Below are positions 15,845-24,787 of a DNA stretch of 51,923 nucleotides, piece after piece. The stretch covers positions 1 through 51,923 of the forward strand of contig JAOTZC010000016.1 of the NCBI GenBank assembly GCA_029861535.1. Reading direction: 5' to 3'. Numbering within the stretch: position 1 is the stretch's first letter; the number at the start of each line of letters is the position of its first letter. The notes beneath the pieces are model-generated. The model had not been told where the DNA came from, did not search any database, and saw nothing but the letters and a program-made list of their open reading frames with translations. Both the position numbers and the translations under genes were made by a program. The stretch is from Gammaproteobacteria bacterium (GTDB lineage: Bacteria; Pseudomonadota; Gammaproteobacteria; Steroidobacterales; Woeseiaceae).

Positions 15845-17607
15845 CTGCCCATACGCCAGATTTCGCCCTGATCGATCGAACGGTCCCGATGCATCAGGAT
15901 CCATTCTGCGTGTTCATCGAGAGCTGAACCGCCGAGGGCAAGCAGGACCTGACGTTGCTCAACTTCGTCGTCAGCGGTATCCAACCGTCGCCGGGCATTG
16001 CTAAAGATGCGCAGCATGAATTCATATTGCTTAATAAGTTCTTTTTCGGCCGTGCTATAGGCGTACCCACGGCGCACAGCAAACAGCAGCAGCATGGTGC
16101 CCATCAGAGCCATCATTGGATCAACAAAGCCTTTCGGTATCACCGATCCAACGACTACAAACGAGACGACAATCGCCACGCTCAACATCAGGCTTATGAG
16201 CCCTAATCGCTCGGTAGACCGGTTTTTCTTTATCCGCTCCAACGCCTTTGTCCGGTAATAGCTCAGTTGACCGCTGTTGTCATCGCCGACCCATTCGTTT
16301 AGCGAAAATTCGAGACCTTCGGCGCTCCGCAGCGGCGCCGCGTCGCAATGCGTTCCGGACACTCGCATGACGTTGCGGATCCACCCAAGCTCGGGATCCT
16401 GCGTTTGTAAGAAATTATCATGCGCAAATTTCGATTCGCTCTCATTGCGTACGCCGGCCGCCGCCCAATAGAATTGCACGCGAAGACCCTCAGCCAGCGC
16501 CCGGTAATCCAAGTAGCGGCGGTGCCAACCATCGCGTTTGGCAACAAACTGAACCGCCGCAGCGACGAGGAAAAACAGCAAAAACAGGAACATCAGGAAA
16601 GGCTGAGCTTCGAGATCAGAATAAAGAATGAACATGAGCCCCATCAGGAATGCGAGTACATGTGTAACGCGTAACGTAAGAAATGTTCTTTTCTGATAAT
16701 GAATCGCCAACCAGTCCGCAATACCGAATATTCGGTTGATTTCTTCGATGCCGCGGGGCAAATAGTCCTTTTTCTTGTCATCGAGAAGAGAATACTTTTC
16801 GAATTCGATATGATCTGAAAACCGTATTGCATCGCGGCTGAATTCGCCGCTGCGCTGAAAAATAATCCCGTGTTGTTTCGGTAACTCGCGACTGCGCGGT
16901 TTGTGCCTGTCCTTCGTGTACCACGCGCACTCCAACGCCTTGAATGCCTGATAGGGTTCGCCGTTGGGACGGTCTCGGGAGCAGACGATGTGATAGACGA
17001 GGTCGCTTTCGTCGTCGACCAGCATCTGCTGCGTCGCGACCGTCTTTGGTGAGTAGCCCGGCATGATGTCATCGTGATGAAACTTGACGACCTGGCCCGT
17101 GCCGCCGAGCTTGCCGCCGGGCTTGCCGTCCCAAAGAGCAAGTAGCACGTGACAGTGAGCGCAAAGAAAAACGCCGAGTTGTGCGTATTGGCGGTCTCGC
17201 TCTGGACCGGGTACTGAAATTTGATCTACGGTGCAACCACGCGCAAGCGGCATCTCGAAAATATCCTTGGCGCGATTGCACAAGGATTCGAACGAGGCGC
17301 GTGAGTCAGGTGTTTCAAAATCCTGCAGATACCGTTCCTTTGCCATTGGTAACGGCACCGTGAGGTCGATGCGTAGATCAAGCGCGACCTCGGCAACCAG
17401 CCGGTCCGCACCCTCCGCGAGGCCTGACATGACGGACAGGCGTCGGTCGGGGTAATTTTCCATGAGTTGTTGCAGCAGACTGGTGACGCGCTGGCGGATA
17501 TCGGGAAGTTCCGCCGACACCAAGTCCCGATGACCGGTAACGGCAATGACGAGCGGGAGCGCATAAGCGTCGTGCGCCGCAGTTGCTGTGGAGTCGGTCG
17601 CGGACAT
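15841..17607 (-). CDS. SLOG-like Rossmann domain fused to SLATT-like membrane domain
   Basis: 588 residues. The N-terminal part (about 17-185) resembles SLOG/LOG-type nucleotide-binding Rossmann folds: IAVTGHRDL at 21-29, SGLAEGADRLVAEVAL at 61-76 and LLALWDGKPG near 155. Then come two close membrane helices (about 309-329, 335-355) followed by YRALAEGLRVQFYW (368-381), a hallmark-like segment of SLATT two-helix effectors, and a second helix pair (468-490, 495-512) followed by LALGGSALDEHAEWILMHR. Burroughs and co-workers described SLOG and SLATT as parts of nucleotide-signal-driven conflict systems in which SLATT is thought to act on membranes. Here both are in one chain. A nucleotide-sensing membrane effector is inferred, not shown. 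Confidence 0.7.
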   Translation of the reverse strand: MSATDSTATAAHDAYALPLVIAVTGHRDLVSAELPDIRQRVTSLLQQLMENYPDRRLSVMSGLAEGADRLVAEVALDLRIDLTVPLPMAKERYLQDFETPDSRASFESLCNRAKDIFEMPLARGCTVDQISVPGPERDRQYAQLGVFLCAHCHVLLALWDGKPGGKLGGTGQVVKFHHDDIMPGYSPKTVATQQMLVDDESDLVYHIVCSRDRPNGEPYQAFKALECAWYTKDRHKPRSRELPKQHGIIFQRSGEFSRDAIRFSDHIEFEKYSLLDDKKKDYLPRGIEEINRIFGIADWLAIHYQKRTFLTLRVTHVLAFLMGLMFILYSDLEAQPFLMFLFLLFFLVAAAVQFVAKRDGWHRRYLDYRALAEGLRVQFYWAAAGVRNESESKFAHDNFLQTQDPELGWIRNVMRVSGTHCDAAPLRSAEGLEFSLNEWVGDDNSGQLSYYRTKALERIKKNRSTERLGLISLMLSVAIVVSFVVVGSVIPKGFVDPMMALMGTMLLLFAVRRGYAYSTAEKELIKQYEFMLRIFSNARRRLDTADDEVEQRQVLLALGGSALDEHAEWILMHRDRSIDQGEIWRMGS

Positions 17608-17661
17608 AGGGTTAAAGACTACCCTATTGCGATTGGCAATGAACGATTCGTGATAAGCGAA

Positions 17662-17685
17662 CGGCGCCGGGCGAACCCGGCGCCG
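17662..17685. repeat. GC-rich 10-bp hairpin downstream of the lectin-like gene
   Basis: CGGCGCCGGG (17662-17671) and CCCGGCGCCG (17676-17685) around a CGAA loop, 6 bases past the stop of the gene at 17692-19176. On the minus strand the following bases are TTCGCTTATC, only weakly U-rich, so termination may be partial. It separates the lectin-like gene from the SLOG gene on the same strand. Confidence 0.55.
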
Positions 17686-17691
17686 ACGCCA

Positions 17692-19176
17692 CTACGGGAT
17701 ATACGGAATGAGTTTTACGTCGAACATGAACTGCAGGTTGTCCCCACGCCACAAATGTTCGCCGCGGTGGTTGAATCCCAAAGTCGTGTTGTAGTTGGCA
17801 GCGTCAACAAAGGTTACGAAATTATTGACTTCCGTTGATGCCGCGTTGTAATTGCCAGCATCGAGCAACGAAGTTGCATTTTCGACCATTTCCTTCATCT
17901 TCGTGTAATCGCCATTCTTGACAGCCGGTTTTGCATTCTCAACCGCTTGCCGCAGCAAAACGAGCTTGTATCGTGTTAATGCAACAAAACTGTCAAAGTT
18001 TCCGGCCATGTTAACGGCCCAGTCATTAGCGTCACCAAAGTCGATATGCAGGCCAACGAAATAGAATGAATTTGATCGCGTACGTCCCTTGGAGCTGCCG
18101 CAGGCATTTGTTACCTCGGCGACCGATCCTTCAAATATGCCCATCCCGCCGACGCCATCCATGTCATCCTCCAGCATCTCTGTTCGTTCGGTCGATTGCC
18201 AGGCCACGACATCCTGAAATTGGGGATCGCCTTGGGTCGGGAAATTTTGCACAATCGGGTCTTCGCAGCTATAGAGATTGTTGGGCAGCAGCACGTCAGT
18301 TTGGTTCTCGACGAAAACTGTATCGTCCGGAATTTCGACGCCCTGTGTAATAGTCTGCAGATATATAAAATCCGGCGATCCGCATAGGTACGGCGGCACT
18401 GTTATGGTCTCGCCGTTGAGGCCTACAAGTTCTAGCGGGCTTATTCCGCAGCGCGCATCGTCGCCGTTGACTCTCTTCGACAGCACCGCCAACGTCGCGC
18501 CTTCGGCTATCGCCGCCGCGGACGGATAGAACTGTGTAACTCCTGGGTTCCCACTGAGGGCGCTCAGCAGCACACATCCTTCGTTGCCGATCTCACATTC
18601 AATGGGATCGATGAAAGTCTGGTCACCGTATTCGACAACGTAACCGCCGATTTTTTGGAGGGTTGACTGATCAATCCAACCATGACCAGACGGCGAATAA
18701 TCGCCCTTCTGACCGATGGCAAGATGCTTTGCGCCATCATTATTGTCAGGTTCACCAAGCTTCCAGTTTGTGTAAGGGATCTCGGTGGGCGTCGGTGTGA
18801 TGGGCTCGCCAATGATCCACTGCCAGCCTTCACCCGGCTCTGGTGAGGGGTCCTCTTGAAAACCACCTACCCAGAGCTCTTTGCGGATACCCAAACACTC
18901 GGCCATTTTGCGGATGTGCTCATCCTCAAGCGCCGTGATGATTGTTGCCAAACTGCCTTGAATGAATGCCGAACTGCCAGGAACGTCGGGAATTTCCAAA
19001 GCATTGGCCGCGGCATTCGCGTCATCCCAACTGATGTGCCTATCTTCGACGATTTCATAAGTCCGGCCTTCAAAGACGAAATTCGGCGTGCACTTGACCT
19101 TAGCCGCGTTCGCCGCCATTGGCGCGATGGTTAGTAGCAGGGCAGCTGAAACAAGCTTGGTGATCTTTGTGTCCAT
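17692..19176 (-). CDS. Secreted protein with C-type-lectin fold
   Basis: 494 residues. Signal peptide at 1-24 (ALLLTIAPMAANA). Residues about 27-195 match a C-type-lectin-like domain: ISWDDANAAA, LWVGGFQEDP, WQWIIGEPITPTP, YTNWKLGEPDNND and GHGWIDQ, ending GYVVEYG. The EPD-type and WID-type segments stand where carbohydrate-binding lectins carry EPN/QPD and WND. Residues 200-494 are not recognised; they contain several Cys pairs and end in a helical, Asn/Ala-rich part (VENATSLLDAGNYNAAS). ATG 19176 has GAGGGA 8 bases upstream. Likely secreted or periplasmic; ligand unknown. Confidence 0.8.
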   Translation of the reverse strand: MDTKITKLVSAALLLTIAPMAANAAKVKCTPNFVFEGRTYEIVEDRHISWDDANAAANALEIPDVPGSSAFIQGSLATIITALEDEHIRKMAECLGIRKELWVGGFQEDPSPEPGEGWQWIIGEPITPTPTEIPYTNWKLGEPDNNDGAKHLAIGQKGDYSPSGHGWIDQSTLQKIGGYVVEYGDQTFIDPIECEIGNEGCVLLSALSGNPGVTQFYPSAAAIAEGATLAVLSKRVNGDDARCGISPLELVGLNGETITVPPYLCGSPDFIYLQTITQGVEIPDDTVFVENQTDVLLPNNLYSCEDPIVQNFPTQGDPQFQDVVAWQSTERTEMLEDDMDGVGGMGIFEGSVAEVTNACGSSKGRTRSNSFYFVGLHIDFGDANDWAVNMAGNFDSFVALTRYKLVLLRQAVENAKPAVKNGDYTKMKEMVENATSLLDAGNYNAASTEVNNFVTFVDAANYNTTLGFNHRGEHLWRGDNLQFMFDVKLIPYIP

Positions 19177-19446
19177 GTTGTTCTTCCCTCAACATCGTCA
19201 ATTCCGCGCGGCGGCCCGTTGTATGTGTTCATTTTGGAACACCGCTTGCACTCGCGGCCGTGCCGATCACAAAAAAACGTCGATAGATTCGCTATGAAAT
19301 ATTCTTGCTTACTTGTTGTTTGAGCACGCGGCCGTGTTTTTTTTGCAAAATATTTGTGCCGAGTTTCAACCATACCCTTCACCGCAGTATCCGGCAATCG
19401 GCTAGCACGTCAGTCTGTTGATTATGTCAATTTGGCCTATTTTTTT
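19177..19446. promoter_or_regulatory. Upstream region of the lectin-like gene with a 10-bp direct repeat
   Basis: 270 bases without a gene. CGCGGCCGTG occurs at 19253-19262 and again at 19327-19336, 74 bases apart, near seven DNA turns. Short A/T runs follow each copy. This looks like a promoter region for the lectin-like gene read to the left; no clear -35/-10 pair or terminator for the STAND gene (stop at 19447) could be fixed. Confidence 0.3.
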
Positions 19447-22400
19447 TCACAGCATTGCCCGGTACTTAGCCGCTTCGTCAGCCTTTCCCCACGCCTGGTA
19501 CAAGGTCGCCAGTCGCCGCGCCGTGTTCGATACGACAACGGGGAGGGCACCGCTGTCATTTTTTAGCACTTCGTAACTTTTCAGCAGCAGTTGTTCCGCT
19601 TCCGCAAATTGCTCGAGACCTGTCAGCGCTCCACCTTCCGCACTCATCGCGCCAGCCGTACGCCAGTGGTCTTCGGCCAGCGCTTGTACCAGTATTACCT
19701 TTGCGTCTGCCGCCAATTGACGCGCTTCCTGGTAGCGTTCGCTTTCGATCAACAGATCCGCGAGTAGGGTCATGCTTCCGGCGACTTCGGTGTGTTCCGG
19801 GCCCAGTAATTTCTTGCGAAGTTCCAGCGCGTCACGCAGAAGTGGTTCAGCCGACTCAGTGTCGCCGCCTTCCAGCAACCACATCGCAAGATTGTTCATC
19901 CCCCTTGCAACCGACGGGTGTTCGTTGCCTAGCGTCTGTTGATACATATCGAGCGACTCGCGCGACATCTTGAGCGCGCTATCGAGGTTTCCTTTGTCAT
20001 ACAGCAAAAAAGCCAGGTTGTTTAGCGCCATAGCCACGTCGGGATGATAGTCGCCAAGTAACGTGCGTTGCATTTCGATGGCATCCCGGTACATGTATTC
20101 GGCCGCGTCGTATTCGCCCTGATCGTGCAGCGCGAACGCCAGGTTATTTAGCCCCATCGCGATTTCGGGATGGGCATCACCGAACAGTTGGCGCTTCATT
20201 TCGAGCGACTCACGAACCAGCGCCGTCGATTCTTGATATTTGCCAGTCTCGCCTAGTACGAAGCTGAGATTGTTTAAGGCTTCTGCCAAGTCCGGGTGGG
20301 GACCGTCGTGCAAGTCACGCCGTAGCGCAACCGCTTCGTGCATCAAAAGCACCGCGTCGTCGTAGCTACTCTGTTCATAGAGATTGAGCGCTAGGCCTTC
20401 CAAGCTTTTCGCGACCTCGGGGCTCTTTTCGCCAATAAGCTCGCGCTGCAATGCGAGTGCTTGTCGAAACATCGGCTCGGCCGCGTCGTATTCACCCATT
20501 CTGACGCGCAAGTCAGCCAGTTCATACAAGCTTCGTGCGACGTCGACATGCTCGTCACCAAGCAAAGCCCGTCGAATAGTTAACGCATTTGAATACATAT
20601 CCAGCGCCTCGGCGTATTCAGCTTTGAGCGTCAGTACCTCGCCGAGCCGATCGAGAGACCGGGCCACTTCCAGATGCTGATCGCCATAAAGGTCTCTACG
20701 TTTGTCGAGCGCGCTTTGCAGCAGTGACGACGCTTGATCGTAGAGACCAAGGCTCGTGTATACCGTGCCCATCGTTTCCATCAGCGTCGCTTGAGTCGCC
20801 GGCTGAGCGCTTAGCTCCTGCTCGATACGCGCCGCACCCTGGTCCATAATTTCGCGTGCGGTAATGGTATTGCCCAGTGCTTCGCTTGGATCGGAAACCT
20901 CGAACAAGCCGACCATAAATCCCGTTGTTTGCTTGGCTGTTTCTGCGTCGATTTCCGCGCGGGCACGCGCCTCGTCCGCCAGATTGCGTTGCTGATTGGC
21001 AAGGAATGCAGACGCCGCCGCGACAACCACGAGTACAGCCAGGGTTGCGACAACACCCGCTTTCAATCGCTGCACACGTTTCGCTTTAGCGATTGAGGCG
21101 CGGATGAAGTTCGCCTCGTCCTCCTCCAGCTCGATGTCTTGCTCTAAGAGCGACTCTGCTTCACCGAGCGGTTTACCAGCAGGCAATAACAGGTCGGCAC
21201 GCTCGTTCTCGATCTCCCATCTTTCGGCAGCGGCTGCGATGCGGCCACGGATGCGCAGGTTTTCACGGTTCTGTTCAACCCATTCGCGCACACGAGGCCA
21301 GTGCCACAGCAAGGCTTCGTGTGCGACCGTGACAACGGCATTACCATCATCGGCGAGTTCCGTCACGAACAGCCGATTCTCGACAAAAGTTTCGATTAGT
21401 TTGCGACTTCCGCCTTTTATCGCGTCCGACCATGGCGCACGTCGTCTGCCAATCGATTCGTGACCATCCTGCTCGATACTGACCAGCGCATTCAAAACTT
21501 TCGGCAACTCTGCTTCAACGTCATCGGGAAGATCTTTGAAAACGGTTTCCGCACGTTGTGCGAGCGAGCCCTCGACGCCGCCAAGATCACGATACGCTTT
21601 TAGCGTTAGCATGCCATCGTCGGTGCGGCGCTGATAAAGTTCCTCGAGCGTAAACTGCAGCAACGGCAAAACTTCCGGGTGTTCTGTTGCAGCGTCTCGC
21701 AGCATATCATCGAGGCGTTCGCTACTTGCCGGGTCTTCTTCGAAGCGCAGCCCGGCGGCGCGCGTCGGCAACCGGATCATTTGCGCGATCTCACTGGAGG
21801 TTGGCGCCATCAGGTCGTATTGACCCGTTCCTTCCTTCAACTCGACCAATGTCGGCAGGTTTGCAAGCCGCGGGTAGAAATCGCTGCGCAGTGTTCCGAT
21901 AATCCAGACACGCCCGCAGCGCGCCAGCGCATCCAGCGTATCGACGAAGGCTTTTCTGTCTCTTGGCAGAACGCCCTCCTGCGTATACATCTCCTCCATC
22001 TGATCGATAACCAGAGCCAAGCGCGCCTGAACGTTTTTGCCCGTCGCCGCGGCTTCTTGCGCGAGCGCGTTTTTTAACAGCGATACCGCCGCCTGTGGTG
22101 ACTCACGCAGTATCTGCGCGAGCTCCGCGGGGCCATTATTTTCCGCATCGAGCGATGGCAGGCCGGGCTCGCGCAACAATGCGGTTGCCAGCCCCGCAAA
22201 CAAGTCGTTGCGAACGTCGGTCGGCCGGAACACGGCGCGCCGCCATAATCCGATACCCTCAATGACACCGGGCCTGGTCAACATCGGCAATACGCCGGCG
22301 CGAGCGACCGACGACTTGCCGCCACCGCTCATGCCGAGAATCAGTACAAACGCCCGATTGTCGGCCGCCTGATCGCGTAGGGCCTGCAAGACATCCGAGA

Positions 22401-23085
22401 CCGCTTTTGTTCGTCCGAAGAAGATCGGTGCATGTTCGAAATGAAATGAATGCAGGCCGCGAAATGGCGATCCGCTTTTCCAGACAGCAGGCGCGTCCGA
22501 CGTGGCCGCGATACTTTCGGGCAGCGCACGTTCGACAAGCTTGTGAAGGTGGCCCTCTAGCAGTTCCTCGAAATCGCTCGGCGACTCAAAAGCATGGAAT
22601 GCGGCAACCAGAGTTCCTTCGGATTTGTCGTGGAACCACTTGTCGACGAATTCATCCAGTTTCTTTTTTTGCGCCAACCTATCCAACAGCTCTATTTCAT
22701 CATCGAGACGAACGGACGGAGGCGCCATCTTTCGGTACACCAACAGGTCGGGCTTGCCGTTCTTGCGAAAGCCTTCGATCGCGTCTTCGAATTCATATTC
22801 CGTGCCCGAGTCATAGCGGGAACCATCGGGACGCGTGAATCCCTTTGGCAGACGTGTACCGAGTCGCGACCAGAGAATGGAAATGACGACATCGGTATCG
22901 GATGGTCGAATAATTTGATCCTGGAAATTGGCGGTCGCGACGAGCGGCTCGTGTTCCCATAGCACCGGCTCCAGCACGACTCGGCCGATGTATTCGCTCT
23001 GTAACCGCTGGACAACTCGCTGCGCTATTGCACGCTCTTCGAATACGTCACCGGGCGACGATATGAAAATCCGTAATTTTTTCAC
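19447..23085 (-). CDS. DUF4062-STAND NTPase-TM-TPR protein (NLR-like architecture)
   Basis: 1212 residues from a GTG start. Residues 1-120 are a DUF4062 domain (RIFISSPGDVFEERAIA; later DVVISILWSRLG and YEFEDAIEGF), an effector-like fold. A STAND/nSTAND1-type ATPase follows: FRGLHSF..HAPIFFGR, Walker A GMSGGGKSS (251-259), Walker B LVIDQMEE (358-365) and WIIGTLRSDFY (394-404), with a winged-helix-like part to about 600. One membrane helix lies at about 676-696. A linker (GLFEVSDPSEALGNTITAREI) and eleven 42-residue kinesin-light-chain-type TPR units (about 768-1212) complete it. The TPR end would lie across the membrane from the ATPase. The linker and TPR part resemble the C-termini of bacterial Ser/Thr kinases as I remember them. 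A sensor/effector switch is inferred; ligand and output unknown. Confidence 0.88.
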   Translation of the reverse strand: MKKLRIFISSPGDVFEERAIAQRVVQRLQSEYIGRVVLEPVLWEHEPLVATANFQDQIIRPSDTDVVISILWSRLGTRLPKGFTRPDGSRYDSGTEYEFEDAIEGFRKNGKPDLLVYRKMAPPSVRLDDEIELLDRLAQKKKLDEFVDKWFHDKSEGTLVAAFHAFESPSDFEELLEGHLHKLVERALPESIAATSDAPAVWKSGSPFRGLHSFHFEHAPIFFGRTKAVSDVLQALRDQAADNRAFVLILGMSGGGKSSVARAGVLPMLTRPGVIEGIGLWRRAVFRPTDVRNDLFAGLATALLREPGLPSLDAENNGPAELAQILRESPQAAVSLLKNALAQEAAATGKNVQARLALVIDQMEEMYTQEGVLPRDRKAFVDTLDALARCGRVWIIGTLRSDFYPRLANLPTLVELKEGTGQYDLMAPTSSEIAQMIRLPTRAAGLRFEEDPASSERLDDMLRDAATEHPEVLPLLQFTLEELYQRRTDDGMLTLKAYRDLGGVEGSLAQRAETVFKDLPDDVEAELPKVLNALVSIEQDGHESIGRRRAPWSDAIKGGSRKLIETFVENRLFVTELADDGNAVVTVAHEALLWHWPRVREWVEQNRENLRIRGRIAAAAERWEIENERADLLLPAGKPLGEAESLLEQDIELEEDEANFIRASIAKAKRVQRLKAGVVATLAVLVVVAAASAFLANQQRNLADEARARAEIDAETAKQTTGFMVGLFEVSDPSEALGNTITAREIMDQGAARIEQELSAQPATQATLMETMGTVYTSLGLYDQASSLLQSALDKRRDLYGDQHLEVARSLDRLGEVLTLKAEYAEALDMYSNALTIRRALLGDEHVDVARSLYELADLRVRMGEYDAAEPMFRQALALQRELIGEKSPEVAKSLEGLALNLYEQSSYDDAVLLMHEAVALRRDLHDGPHPDLAEALNNLSFVLGETGKYQESTALVRESLEMKRQLFGDAHPEIAMGLNNLAFALHDQGEYDAAEYMYRDAIEMQRTLLGDYHPDVAMALNNLAFLLYDKGNLDSALKMSRESLDMYQQTLGNEHPSVARGMNNLAMWLLEGGDTESAEPLLRDALELRKKLLGPEHTEVAGSMTLLADLLIESERYQEARQLAADAKVILVQALAEDHWRTAGAMSAEGGALTGLEQFAEAEQLLLKSYEVLKNDSGALPVVVSNTARRLATLYQAWGKADEAAKYRAML
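19448..20780 (-). repeat. Eleven 126-bp units encoding TPRs
   Basis: The 3' part of the STAND gene encodes eleven near-uniform 42-residue tetratricopeptide units without insertions, each with the pattern (S/A)LxxLAxxLxxxGxYxxAxxLxxxALxxRxxLxGxxHPxVA. The central four units are the most alike, which suggests local duplication within the gene. Confidence 0.85.
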
Positions 23086-23271
23086 GCCACAACCTGATTA
23101 TTATCCGGCTATCTTAAGGCAACAAAACGCCAATAGATATTGATCCCCGGTGATTTTTATATGTGGGAATAATAATCTTCAGATGCGCGAGCACCTGCTT
23201 GATTCGGGGTTTCGTCACGCTCGATACGCGTGACTACGTCGAGCTTTGATTAGTTCTTCTTTACCGAGGAG
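23086..23271. other. Intergenic region upstream of the STAND gene
   Basis: 186 bases between the STAND start (23085) and the stop of the coiled-coil gene (23272), both read to the left. AT-rich near 23130-23180 (for example tttttatatgtgggaataataat), plausible for a promoter of the STAND gene, but no convincing -35/-10 pair or hairpin was found. Confidence 0.3.
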
Positions 23272-24609
23272 TTAATGGTCGCTCGCGTTGCCGTATTTCT
23301 TGAAGTGCAGTTCCTTGGCCTGGCCGATCCAGTCGTCCTGCTCCATTCGGCCTTTGTATTCCTTCAGCTCCATATTGACTCGTGCGACATCCGCTGGTCC
23401 AAACGCAGCAATCTGCCGAAAGTTCACCACACCCAATTCATGCAGGATGTGTTGAAATGCCTTGCCGATACCGACGATTTCCGTCAGGTCATCAACCTCA
23501 GGTATTGGCGCAGCATGGCCGTTCGATTGTTTCACGACGTCTTGCTTCCGAGCTTTCATAACCGCCTTGTCGTGTTGCTTTTCCATGTCGGCAAAGTTCT
23601 GTTCGATATTGTCCAATCTCACTCGCATCGTCTCGGACTTTTTCTCGGAATTATCTGCTTGTTTGCGATATCGTTTGGCATCGACCTCATACTGCCTGCG
23701 GCTCTCTTCCATCGATTCAAGGCAGTGCGCCAGTTCTCTGTTCTGGACTTTGAGTTCATCCAGCTCGGTAACACCTCGCTGTAGGCCTTCAATTTGCTGC
23801 TTAGTGAGTGCGGAATCGTGCCGTAGCTTCGCATTGTCGGCCTTCAACTCATTCGACTTTTGCTCGAGCGCGTCATTCTGGACTTGGAGTTTGTCGAGCT
23901 CGGCGACGTTTCGCTGTAGGCCTTCGATTTCCTGCTTCGTAAGTGCCGCGTCGTGCCGTAGCTGGGCGTTTTCGGCTTCCAATACAATCGACTTTTGTTC
24001 GAGTGCGTCGAGGTTTGAAAGTCGGGCCTTTGCCGACGTCAGCATCTTGTTTACGGAAGCGTGTTCCGACTTCGTCGCTTCCAGCAGATTGCGAAGCGAC
24101 TCATGCTCCAATTTCGCGTCGTCAATTTTTAGTTCGAGCGACTTGCGTTTGTCGAACGCTTTCTCAAGTTCGCCTTTGTAGAAGGCGCCTGCTTTATTAA
24201 ATTCACCTTCGAGCTCCGCGATCTGATGATTCGCCATGTTCAGCGCACTTTGGCTCTTATTGACTTGGTCTTTGAGCTCATCGCGTTCACTGTTGCGTGT
24301 GAACAGTTCTTTCGACAATGATTCGGTTTTCACGCGGACAGACTCGAGATCGCTGCGGCTTTTGTTGGCCGCCATCTCGTGGCGATGCACTAAGGCTTGC
24401 TGGGCCTCTATCGACGTGCGCAAAGTCGTGTTTTCAGCGTTGAATCGGTCGCGTTGCCGAACGGCCTCGTCGAATTTGATCTGCCATGCGTCGCTCATCT
24501 TGTTGAGACCGCGACTGCTGTACCCGGTTCGGATCAGCCAGCCAATGAGGCCGCCGGCGACCGCGGCAGCGAGCAGATAGAGACCGGTCTGGAGCATTGG
24601 GTCAGTCAT
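23272..24609 (-). CDS. Membrane-anchored coiled-coil protein with HhH-like C-terminal domain
   Basis: 445 residues from ATG 24609; GTG 24672 and ATG 24639 are also in frame and none has a clear ribosome-binding site, so the start is open. A membrane helix near the N-terminus (GLYLLAAAVAGGLIGWLIR) is followed by about 330 residues of coiled coil with an exact-length tandem duplication of 45 residues, and a C-terminal helix-hairpin-helix-like module (LTEIVGIGKAFQHILHELGV, then FRQIAAFGPADVARV and DDWIGQAKEL). Such modules occur at the ends of many bacterial proteins of unknown role. It precedes the STAND gene by 186 bases on the same strand. Confidence 0.75.
   Translation of the reverse strand: MTDPMLQTGLYLLAAAVAGGLIGWLIRTGYSSRGLNKMSDAWQIKFDEAVRQRDRFNAENTTLRTSIEAQQALVHRHEMAANKSRSDLESVRVKTESLSKELFTRNSERDELKDQVNKSQSALNMANHQIAELEGEFNKAGAFYKGELEKAFDKRKSLELKIDDAKLEHESLRNLLEATKSEHASVNKMLTSAKARLSNLDALEQKSIVLEAENAQLRHDAALTKQEIEGLQRNVAELDKLQVQNDALEQKSNELKADNAKLRHDSALTKQQIEGLQRGVTELDELKVQNRELAHCLESMEESRRQYEVDAKRYRKQADNSEKKSETMRVRLDNIEQNFADMEKQHDKAVMKARKQDVVKQSNGHAAPIPEVDDLTEIVGIGKAFQHILHELGVVNFRQIAAFGPADVARVNMELKEYKGRMEQDDWIGQAKELHFKKYGNASDH
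23740..24009 (-). repeat. 135-bp tandem duplication within the coiled-coil gene
   Basis: Two adjacent 135-bp units (24009-23875 and 23874-23740 in reading order) encode 45 residues each, both beginning DALEQKS and ending VQN, with LRHDxALTKQxIEGLQR shared. Identity is high at both base and protein level, so the duplication is fairly recent. Confidence 0.85.
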
Positions 24610-24787
24610 GACGATGCGGATTATCGCCAATTCGGACATTATGGAATATGACGGATCGCACGAAATTGACACATAAACGCGCGAAAAAGGGGGCTGAATC
24701 TTGCCAAATGGTCCAATTGCGGCTCAATCCGGGGCAGGCCGTGATGTTTTGGGGGTAGGGCTGCCCGGCCGCGCTCTAGTGATTATC

